A stretch of DNA of 64,000 bases from Symsagittifera roscoffensis (lineage: Eukaryota; Xenacoelomorpha; Acoela; Convolutidae): assembly GCF_963678635.1 (NCBI RefSeq), contig NC_087063.1, forward strand, positions 66,206,471-66,270,470, given 5' to 3'. Shown one piece after another: positions 12,901 through 24,900 of this stretch. Both the position numbers and the translations under genes were made by a program. The number at the start of each line of letters is the position of its first letter. Position 1 is the first letter of the stretch. Under the pieces are notes generated by a model. The model had not been told where the DNA came from, made no database searches, and saw only the letters and a list, made by a program, of their open reading frames with translations.

Positions 12901-15900
12901 AAATCGTTCACGTTTTTTCGCACCATTTCCACGTTCGTATTTGGAGAGTGCTATTTACATAACTTTCAGCAGATGAATTCAATTGAACTCAAAAAGTACA
13001 CATATACCTAAACCCATTCATAAATGAATCATTACGTATGAATGCACATCTGTAGTTATTAGAGACTTTTGTGCACATCTTAAGACTTTTTCCCGATAAA
13101 AGAAACAAAAACATCAGCAAGACCTATATAAGAGTCTTACTACAATCATTACTCTTAAACAGGCGAACAGAAGTCCGACAAAGACTCTGTTAAACTAGTT
13201 ACCCCAAAAAAATTCTATTATCTATTTTGATAACGCTTGCTAACCGCATGCGTTAAAAGTCAAATGGAACTGAATAAAAAATTGTCTGTGAAGCGATAAC
13301 TAAAATTTTCATCTACTTAACTCGGTTCTTTGGAATTTTTAAAAAATGACCGATGGTGGATTTTGTTTCTTTCTCGCCAAACTTAAAATTATTCGCGGGG
13401 AAGCATTTGAGAAATTGTCTCAATGACAAAAGAACGTCTGCAGTGAACATTTAAATTAAAAAGTAGAAAGCTCAAATCAACATACCTCCTCTACTTCTGC
13501 TCCTGGTGCTGTTGCTGGCCCGTCCCCTACTCCTCGTTCTATGTCTGTTCCTGCCACTGGTGCTCCTGCTTCCTCTGCTCTTGCTACTTCTACTACAGTT
13601 GTCTCCGAAGTTTGACAGACTCTCCATCTGGTGTTCCTAAACAAAACAAAAACATCTTAACATTATTTACAGGCCTAAAATTACCGGAACCGACCGAAAA
13701 ATCAGTTCTCCATACATGCGTTTTGCACAGTGAAATTGTTTATCAAATGGTAAATTTGGACAAATATTTTGTGGGTGAAATTACATAAAAGCCAGCATAA
13801 CATGGGTTAAATAGTCTGGAGTACATCAAACTTATCCTATTTCTATGCTGCTCTACCTACGGTGAAAACTGACGAGATTTGAAAAGAGGTCCACTACTAC
13901 AATTAAAATCGAAATAGCAACACAAGGAGTCTATACATAAAACTATTCATGGAATGAGAAACGAACCTGATTCAAACCAACGAGAAGCGTTGTTGGCCGA
14001 GGAGGCGCTTTCTGTTGCTGCCTTGCCTTTAGAAAAGCACAGAAAGACATTTTGTTCAGTTTCTGTTTTTATCAAACAGAAAAAACTTCTTAGACAGCCC
14101 TATTAGGCCAGGTAGATACAAATAAGATTTTCGAGGAAAAAATGGTTCAAAATTTCTAATCGAAATATGAGAGATTAGACAGCAGATATATCTTGGATTT
14201 GCGTGTTTCGAAAAGTGTTGACCAAGTGATCAAAAAAATGGGGTAGAAGATAAGAGGGAATCCACTCCTAATCGGAAATGAGGAGAGAGGGAAAATGGGA
14301 GAGAGTGCATTATGGAGTGGTGTCCCCTCGAATTCTAATCTATCGAGCTGTATCTTTTCCTGTCACCTGATGAGGGTCTGAGAGAGGCAGAAAAAAGAAG
14401 TAAAAGAATGGAAGAATTGGGAGGCATTATGATAAATCAAAATACATACTGCACTCCAAACAAAATTAAAACCTCACACAATATTCCCAACTAGAGCAAA
14501 GTAAATAAGTCTTTAAGGAGCGGTTACAAAAACTAGACGAGTTACGTTGAGATTAAACTGCAACTATATTGTTCTATTTAGACCTTAAGTAAGACTTTCA
14601 GTCTGAAATTCTTAATGAACCATTTTTAAGTAAAATGTAGATATATCTTGAGACGAAAACAACTTTCACCAAGATGTTTATTTTTGACAGAGTTGACACA
14701 CTTTTCAGTTTAGTTAAAGCAATTAGTAAGGCTTTGAAGAGCTGGGCAAAATAAAATGAAAAAGAAAAAAGTGGTATTTCGTGCATTTATAAGTATGCAT
14801 TTGTGGATTTCGCCCATAAACTCAGGTGCACTTTTTGGTCACACTTTTGAAGTGATGAGACGTCAATGTTGGCAACAAATTGGGCTCCCAACGACCATCA
14901 AACAAGCGACGGAAATCAATTCATTCATAGTGGTCGCTAGGAGTAATTGCGACAGGAAAAACTTGGACAAAAATGAAACACAATTGAGATTGATTTGCAT
15001 TGACAAATCCAACTCGCCTGCGTCTACATTCTTTTAATTGAAAAACTGGCCTTGAATAACAGACAAATCCTACGAGCTCTTTTCAATTAAGGAACAAAAA
15101 CCCAATTCTTGCCAATATTCACCACTTGACTGTCGAAGGTTGAACAAAAAGGATCTATAGGCCTTTAAGCTAAACCCAATTATAGCAATTCCATCGTAGA
15201 GTTTCCGCTTTTTTCTGCTTTGTTATTCTAGGAAAGGGTGTTTAAGTGGCAACTACGTCCGCATCAGTCGCGTGCGCAGAAATTTCTTTGGAAATGTTGA
15301 AAATTTTGTCGACCTTTTTTTGGTCAACCAATTTGATTCTCCGAGTTCTCCAAAAATACTATTAGAACCGTATTTTGTGAAACATTTTTGGGCCGCACGC
15401 AAATAAAAACAACAGGCAAAAAAATCACGTTTTAAGCACTTTTTGAAAAAACTTGACCAAAAAATTGCTTTTTTTGGCGCGCGCTCCCCCTCAAATTTAG
15501 TTATATTGGCGGCCTTTGAAAATTTTTGAGGTTGGCCAGCCAAAAAAGGATCTCGTAAAATTATACCAACGAGGAACCCTTTGGAAAAACTGGCAACCAG
15601 AATTGAAGGGAGGCGGTCGCCGCCAACCTTAATCTCTAACCAACTGCTGTTTTCATAACACTACCTTCGCACGTACTCTGACAAAATTACATGTCAGCAA
15701 TTAATGCCTTTAAATAAAACGGATACAGCTTCTGCTTACTGAAATCACCAAATACAAGCTAAGCTTCATAAAAATTGATAACAATAGTTGAACACAAAAT
15801 TTTTAGACCTAGTTTAGAAAACGTGAACCAACCCTTATAAAAAACAAGCGTTGCATGTAAAAAAATTTATAAAAACGGTGCAAACAAAAATCTACACGCA

Positions 15901-18900
15901 TTTCCTCATTTCGAGGAAAATTTAAAGCTAACAAACCCCTAGCAAATTAAAACTTGGAAAAACTTTACACTATGAGAGAACAGAATGAGAGAAAGCATCT
16001 AAAACCTCAAGAAAGGCAGAAAAAGTCTCTCCAAGCCTTAAAATCTAATTTGCGAACATTTTTTTGGCTTTTGATAAGGGTTCTGATTATCTGTAGTTTT
16101 TTGAGAGGGTTCTTGCTTGACACATAATCAAGTCATTAATACGAAAGTTTTGGTAGATCAATGTTTTTGACAATTTTTCAAAAAAAAAAAATCGGTCAAA
16201 GGGTTTCTTCTCAGGTGTTTTCGGCTTTGTTACCAATGCCTTTCTAACGATGCCAATTTCACCTGCGATACGATACAAGAAAGCTGCCAAGTCAGAACAG
16301 AATTTGAAAACAAAATAGAAACTCTCAAAAAGTAGATCTTTCAAAATAAATAGAGGTACTTTATATAACAATCCAAAACAAAAGAATGTGAAAATGGTAT
16401 CGTTAGAAAGGCATTGGTAACAAAGCCAAAAAAAAAACCTGAGAAGAAACCCTTTGACCAATTTTTTTTTTTGAAAAATTGTCAAAAAACATTGATCTAC
16501 CAAAACTTTCGTATCAATGACTTGATTATGTGTCAAGCAAGAACCCTCTCAAAACACAAAGCCGACAATGCTTGCAAAGACATAAGTTGAGCCAAAAAAA
16601 CTCTCAAAAACTAGAGAACAGGAGGCGAAGCTGAGCTTCGCACCACTAGCATTTTATAACAAGAAAGACGCTACGACGAAAAAAATTAGATCTATCGAGC
16701 TATTTTTGAAACCAAAAACAAGCCAAAAAAATAGAATGGTAAATTCGCATCCAAACAAGATTTACTAAAATATCCGAAACAGAAAATAAAACAAAAAAGC
16801 CGAAATTTTTTTAAAAAAAGTTCAAGACTAATCAAAGGTTAATAAATCTCCCTCACCCTCAAACACACACAAACTTATGGCCCCTCAAACAACACAATAT
16901 GATGACACTCAGCTGATATATAGGCCGAAACTTTTTAAGCCGAACGAAAAATGAAAAAGCCGACAAAAATTCAAAAATATGAAAACTCGTTACATACCAT
17001 CATTTTAATGAAAACAGTGAAAAACAGTGAATAGAAAAGTAGTTCTAGATCATTTATTCTAAATTATCAGTAGCCTTCTATTCAAAATTTGATTCGCGCA
17101 GTAATTAGTTAATTCATATCTTTGTTAATTAATTCGTTACAGAATCTAACTGAAGTAGCGTCACAAGTTTACAATTTCAATACAAGCAAATTTTGATCAC
17201 AACTAAAACGCAAATAAAAAACATTGAGGGTTCCAACTGGAACTCAGTCCCCATGGCCTGGATGAGATTTTGCGCTCGAGGTGCGACCTTGTACGTTTTA
17301 GGCTCACTGGCGTTTCGGTCTTCAGTGCCATTCAAAGTAGGCTCACTGGCATTTCGGTCTTCGGTGACATTCAATGAGGTAGAATCTGTGCGGTTCCTCT
17401 CTACAGTAACATTCGAATTCACCACTGTCATGTTGTTTTCAGACCCATATCTATCCGTTAAATTTTGCTCCGTAAACTTTCCTATTAATCCACCAGCATT
17501 ATTGAAAATCGATGACCTTCTTGCTCTTCTAGATTCACAGTCGGGGTCAAACTGCAACTTCTCCATGTCAAAACATGGTCCACTGGAGGCATGATTTGAC
17601 TCGGACTGTTTATTTTCATCAACCATTGCATTTAACGTTTGATAGTCATCTTTCGAGCGAGGTTCAACATCTCGAATATGTCGACTAGTTCGACTAGACC
17701 TCCTCGCTCTCAATACACACACACACACACACACACAAACATTTTTGATCGTCGAACGACGCAATATGAGGCCACCAAACGAAAGAAAAAACTCAAAAAA
17801 TTCAAGGCTTCTAAAAGCTTCTAAGTCCCCTCACCCTCAACACACACACACGCACACTTTTTCTCTCGTCGAACGAGGCAATATGCGGCCGCTAGGCCAA
17901 TATAACAGTCCGAAACTTATTAAGCCGAACTAAAAAAAAATAAAAAAGCCGACAAAAATTCAAAAAAATCTTTGACTAATTTTGAGGTGTGACGTCCCTC
18001 TCACCCTCAACATACACACAGACTTTTTCTCTTGTCAAGCGAGGCAAGATGCGACCACTAAGCCAAAACCTATCAAGTTCAATTCGAAAAAAAAGAAATG
18101 TGAAATTTTGACAATTCGAGTTGGTAAAATTACAAACGACTTGGAAAAAATTCGAACAGGGCAGATATTCAAAATGCCAACAAGCAAAAAATATATCTGT
18201 AGCTGTAAATTGGTTGCGAAGAGGCTTCGAGGAAATGAGTCCTGAGAATAGTCTGTGAACAAAGTTGGTTACGGGAAAAAAGAATATTATCCGATTGCAA
18301 TACCCTTGCTTATCGCAAGTGTAAAAACAAATTGGGAATTGAACGGTCAGTTTAAATGCAAACATGCTCAAAACAGTTGTCCGTTAGGTGACTCAAGTAC
18401 TTTTTTTAAGACTGTATTAAAAGTATAACACCCGGTTTATTGCAACGGTAATTATAATTAAATTATAAAACAAAATACCTTCTAGAAACGTTTTTGAAAC
18501 TAGAGTTAATTGTTAATGAACATCAAACACGAAAAGGTTGAAAAAATATATGAAGTTAGGCTAATCGATTTTAAAAATTCATTTATGGTCAACAATTTGA
18601 AAAAATTAAATCGATAATAAATCTTCAGAGAATTTACAGAGGCGAAGTTGCACTTCGCATACACAAGCAAAAATATGACCGATAGCGCTACTGGGAAAAA
18701 CTGAATGAGTAAAACTTTGAGTCTACAGAACTTCTTAAGTGACGCAGACCAATTATGAGTCTTTATAATTGCTAACTGACGCAAGCCAATTCTGACGCAT
18801 TAGCAGTACCAGTCAGTTTGAAAAAAAAAGAAATTTACCAACTAACATGCCTCAATTTATAGAGCCGACGCATTTTAACAAGTATACAATAAAAGTTATT

Positions 18901-21900
18901 TCAAAACATCCGACCCTGCTAACCTTCGAACCCTCTTATTTTGTTGCTGGTCTCCTTCCCTACCTCTACACTACAGATCCATGATACCTTGAAGCTGAAG
19001 TGCTATTTGTAATATAAAAGTCTGTGTTAATATCCTTAGCTGTACTGGTTATTGATCGAAATGAAAACTTTCAAAATCAACTTTTTCGTAAAAAATATTG
19101 CATGGCAACAATACTTGCGACTTAGGTTGGAGAAAAAGAGAGCTCATACTGTAAACAAAATAAAAGCAACTTTAGAAACAAGTAATTAATTTCTTTGCTC
19201 CATAGCCTTTTAGTCAGAAAACCATAGAGCAATTAAGATCATGTCATTTAAAAATAATCCGATGTCAAGCCGCCGTGCATAAAAATTGAGCGCAAAAACT
19301 AAGGTTCTTTTTGGATAAAACAAAATAGCCAATCGAAGATTGGAAAAGACTCATGAACGCAAGTAAACATAAAAAACGCACTGACTTTGAAAAACCTCAA
19401 CTTTCGGATTTCAAAAATCATAGATACCATTGAGGCTCTTTGTTTTTCTAGAACGATTTATGATAGGCGCTTTTTTGAAAACATTAACCGAACTTGAGAA
19501 AACTGGATCAACAGGTTAAGTTTTTATTCCGCTGGAAATCTAAAAATTAAAGTCCACTTTCGAAACTAGAAATAGTTCACGTTTTTTCGTGCCATTTCCA
19601 CGTTCGTTTTTGGAGAGTGCTATTTACGTCACTTTCAGCAGATGAATTTCAATTGAACTCAAAAAGTGCATTATACCTAAGAGCATCAATAATTTAAGAC
19701 TCCCCTGAAAAAAATCAGCAAGACCTATATAAGAGTCTTCACTGCGTTCATTACTCTTAACCAGAATTCATATAATAGTCTCAACGGTAAATATAATCAA
19801 ATATTAATTTAAGTCTGTAAACAATTTTCACGCAATTTGTTCGCAAGTTATTGATTGTCTAAATCGGACAACCAGTATTTACTCAGCCACAAGATAATTT
19901 AAGTCTGTAAACAATTTTCATTTAATTTCAAGCAGTTATTGTCTAAATTCCGTTATTTTCTGATCGTCTAATTTCCTAAACCCCTCAAATAACAAAGCAA
20001 AATTCGATTGTTTTTCAAAAAAAAGGACTTCCAGAAAAGTTTTTGAAATTAGAGTTATTTGTTAACAAACGCCAAACCGAAAAAGGTTGAAAAAATATAT
20101 GAAGCAAGGCTATTAGATTTTCAAAATTCATTTATTCTCAACACTTTTTGATAAAACTATTGAGTATGAAAAAAATAGATCGGTAAGTTATCCTTGTATG
20201 AGCGAAAAACTACTTTTATCGTTAACGAACAAAAAACCGCACGCTGCGAAAAACTACTTTTATCGTTAACCTTGTAATGAACAAAAAAAACCGCACGCTA
20301 TGAATAGGAAAGGTCAACTTTTTTTATTAAAACTCTAAAATTGGATCAAGTGATTTTTGATTCCACGGGGAAATATGAAAATCAAACTGTACCTTTGAAC
20401 TAAACTAAAGCTTCGTTTCTCGTGTCATATGAATTTTTGTTACAGGAGAGCATCATTTGACATCAATGCAGCAAATGATTTCGAAAATACAAACAGGCTA
20501 ATTACAATATTGCGCGTACTATACATTGGAAAAAAAATAGACTTAACGGTCAAAACGCCCAAACAAACGCCTAAAACACTTCTAGTGCCTTTGAAAAAAG
20601 AGCAAAACAATATTCACTAACGCTTCAAACCTTCATTCGCCGTAAAGCAAATTCACTATACCAAATACAGCGTTTAAGATCACAATATTGCCAACAATTC
20701 CAAGCCATTCGCTCTCGCTTTAATAAAAAAAAGCAATTGGCTTAATTTCGATTTTGTAATTCGAATTTGTATACAAAAAATTGTTCGAAATTGACATAAT
20801 ACTCGCTTTAATTAATCTGGTTTGTTTGAGCATTTTGCAGCTTATTATAGAGTTGCAAAAAATTCGAATAAACAGAATTAATTGACGCAGAAGCAAAGCG
20901 GACGTTCACAAAACGTGTGATACATACCACAAATTTACAATATATTACAAGATATTGAATCGAAAAACAGACGCAAGTCGAAATCTTTTCTGAAAAAGTA
21001 AGTTGAAAAAATGATTTGAAAAAAAAAAGATAAAATTACATCTACAAAAACTTCATTTTTCCATTGAATAATGTTCATGAACAGCGTTAAAAAGCATTGG
21101 GAAACATTTACCGAGCGGCAAGTAAGGCGACAAATTGTAGGTCGACCCCCTGTTGAGCCGAAAACAAAGCTGTTTTCTTAAAAAAATTTGAAATAAGTTT
21201 TAAGTTTTTACGACCCATCCGTTCTGAAACACAATAGCATTATAGAACAAGATGCCCTCAAAATTATGCAATCCAAATTGACCGAGCCGATATAGCATAA
21301 ACCGAAACTGTTTACTGCGAAAAAAATATATATATTCAAAATCAGAGTTGGAAAACTTACATATTACTAAGCTTTCAATTATTGTTTAAAATTGCTGCAT
21401 TAAAAAAAACAATTATTCAAGCAGTAAGCCAATAAAAACCGTAGCAGATAAAAAAATGGCATTAAAAACAAAAAATGAACCAACAGAACTATGACGAAAA
21501 ACACGAAACCGGAAAAATCAACGTTTTTCAAGAAATTTATTGAAAAAACAACTATTACTTAAAACGAACTTCACGTAACTATTACCTAAATGATGATAGC
21601 TTTCTTTACTTTTGATCAAGGTTGTCTAAAAACTCTAATTTGCATATAAAAAGTTACACAGAGAACAGATGCTATGCAATTTCTAACGCTACAGTGAAAG
21701 TTCCAAAGAAGTGAACACTTTTATTTGCGGTAGGTTTGAGTTAGGTTAGAAAAAAAGAAGATTCGTAATAATAGACTACGCTGATGACTAGTGTAATGAA
21801 GGATTTGTTGATTGCTTTTTAAATTATTTGTTTATCCAAATTGTTGTTACTTAGATACTCACCAGATCACATTGCGGTGATTCGTTTTGGTTCGTTCCCT

Positions 21901-24900
21901 GCTGTTCCCCTGATGCATTCTGCTGTTGCAGCTGCTGCTGATGGTGGGCGTACTGCATTTGCATTTGGTACATATGTTGCTGCTGTTTCTGGTACAATTC
22001 AAACATCTGCTTTCTGCTCAAACCACTTGCAACCTCCGTCCGTCTTGCGTTCTGTGGACCTAGAAAAAATTAGAAAGGGCACTGCACTGCACAAGCGAAA
22101 AACAACAACAAAAAAACGCTGACAACACTGAAAAAAATTTTTAATGCACAATAAATCTTAGTTTCCATGATCGACTCAACGGACTTCGGGATCCAAATTC
22201 ATCGCATTAAATCTGGGCTATATCTACTTTATAACAACAAGGTTGATTTGTTCTCAGCTATTTTGACCTAGTTTATACTAATTGCAGCCTTTCGCAAAGA
22301 GATATACAGGAACGTTCCTACCCTAAGCCATTTCTTCTTCTGAAGCTAATTTCTTAAGTACTGCTAGTGTTTTACCCGAGGGTCGATGTGGTTGCATGAG
22401 CATCAGTTGCTGATTGAAGGCCAGAGCAGCAGCAGCTGACATCATTGAGGCTGCGGATGTTGTAGTAACTGGAGATGCAGACATATTCAAGTGTTGCTGC
22501 AGCTGTTTTTGCTGTTGTGGGGTGAGGTTGTAGGGAAGTCTGGTGGATTGACTGCTCACATTGTATTTACCTCTGTTTGAAATGGAGGGCGAGCAGGACA
22601 TGGGTCTGCGTATAGGCACTCTGGGAGCACCAAGAACAGGTTGGAAGTCCTCCTGAAATCAGTTTATGCAAATTGAAAATTTACTTTCAAAATCTGAAAC
22701 GGTTAATGGAAATGTTCGCTTGTTATTATGGGCCAAAGAGTTCCTTGTTAAACTAAATGCTTACACCAACTTGTCACTTACCTCATAATATCATGTGCGT
22801 TAAGCTACACCATGATTATTCCTTTGTTCATGATAACATCACAATTTTTTCTTGTCCTTTGTTGCTTGTTAAAAAAAAATCTAACTAACAGCATTGGAAG
22901 AGTCACGCTCATTTCCTGAGCTTTGATGACCGACTGTCATTCTACTACTCTCATGTCCCGACAGACTTGGGTCCGACATCAACATAGTCGCAAGTGCAGG
23001 CGACATTGCCCCTCCACTATTTTCCCCTTGAGTCCCGCTAACAGCAGCCCTCGGACTGTTGTTGTAACTGTAATCCATATTCCGAGAAATAGGGTTCATT
23101 TGATGTTGACCACTGGAATCGCTAACCGCTCCTTCCGTTTCTGCTGAGCCGCGGTTATAAAGTTGTCTTTGCTGTTGTTGGGTACTTGTAGGCAAGTGGA
23201 GATATTGTGACATGGCGTTATGTCTAGGTGACATTTGATACTCGTACTGACATTGTGCGTTACCACTGAAAGATAAAAAGCAGGGTAATTTCAATAAAAA
23301 CAATATTTACCCAGATAAGCATTTATTAATCTGATGGATTAAACTGACTCATAACTATTAACTTAAAAGAGACCGCTTTTTACATTTGACCATTTATGTT
23401 TTGAAGATTCAATAAAGTTATAAACTTACAAGAACCTACACGTGGTTTTGAAAAACAATTAAAGAGCACCGCGAGATTCGAACCTGAGTTGTGGCGCTTC
23501 CCAAATGAACTCCTCCTGGCCTCCACCACTATCTTGACAAACAGATCCCGATGCCATAAGATGCAAGTTCTGTGCATGCAGCAATGATGGATTCCCAAAA
23601 ACTGTTTGATGCTGCTGCTGCTGTCTAATGCTACTTTCTGCACTTGACCCTTGTTGACCTCCTTTTTGGTTGGATGAGGCGGAAGCGGCGGCGTTGGAAG
23701 CTCCTGGGAAGATGAGGCATTTCATATTGGATTTGTTGAACTAAAACACAAATGAAGTTAGACCAAGCGGTAAAAAAGTAACAGTGTTTTCAATATTTCG
23801 ATTAACGACTGCTAAGTTTCAATAGAAAAATTAGTTTTAACAACTTTAACCAATCTTTCTAAAGGTATCATTCTTAATATGCAGCTCAGCCACCGTATTT
23901 CGATTTTCATCAATGCAAACGAAAAAAATTATTCCCATCTCCCATTATGACCTACAATTCTACCACCAATTTTCCTCTTCATTTTGCTGATGTTGATTGA
24001 CTGGCTCTGATGTGTGAACAAAAGCTACACCAATTAGCAGTGACAAGCATAGCAATTAAAATGCCACGCCTACTAGAAACTACCTCGAATTCAGTCCCAG
24101 CTAGTTGTATAGGGAGGGGTTTAAGGCGCACGCACTGAATGCTGATTCATACACCTGCCTCAGAATAAAGAATATTGCAAATTATCAATGTATTTCTTCT
24201 TATTATTATTATTTCTGGTACAAAAGAATTAAATTTAATGCTAAATATTGAAACAAAAATCAGCATAACTAAATCAAACTGCGCTCTACCTTCCCACCTG
24301 AATTGTTTAAAAATGACGCTGTTTTAGTTTCAGCTCAAAGCTTATTATCGGTAATAAAATATGAAAGCCGGAAAAGCGTTATAAAATTTAGGACACCTAG
24401 CATCTAGGAAAGTTGCCTTAAATTCCAATTTTGGAACAAAACTTACTGCATTTACTGTAAGATCTAGAAAAAGAGGCTTGATGCAAAAAAAATGAAGCAG
24501 CATATTCAGGGTTACCAACTGGTCGCCGAAAAAAAAGGTTACTTAATCAAAATCTACCGAAATCATCAAAATGAACAAAAAAACAAGTTCCCTAAGAACT
24601 AAAAATACCCTGGTTTGGCCAAATTGTCTGCGCCACAGGCAGATTTTGAAAAAGCAGGCAAAAAAAGCGTTTTTTCGACGCGCGCTTCCCCCTAAAAATA
24701 AGTATAAATTGGCGCAGCGCCGATAGCGCCTTTAGAAAAATTTAGGGGGTCCGTTAGCCAAAAATGGATTTCTCAAAATAGTTCAAAGCAGGGACCCGAG
24801 GAGTTTTGATGTACTCTTGACTATAAATAAAATAGTGACCAGTAAAAAAGTAGAGAGCTTTTAGAGACCAATAGTGACCGTTCAGTATAATGGAGACCAT

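Noticed and set aside
14756-15037. 93-aa plus ORF starting MKKKKVVFRAF
   Set aside because: Somewhat protein-like, but no motif, no splice sites and no polyadenylation context.
16087-16536. 149-aa minus-strand ORF
   Set aside because: It spans a foldback element; open frame results from the palindrome and AT-rich arms.
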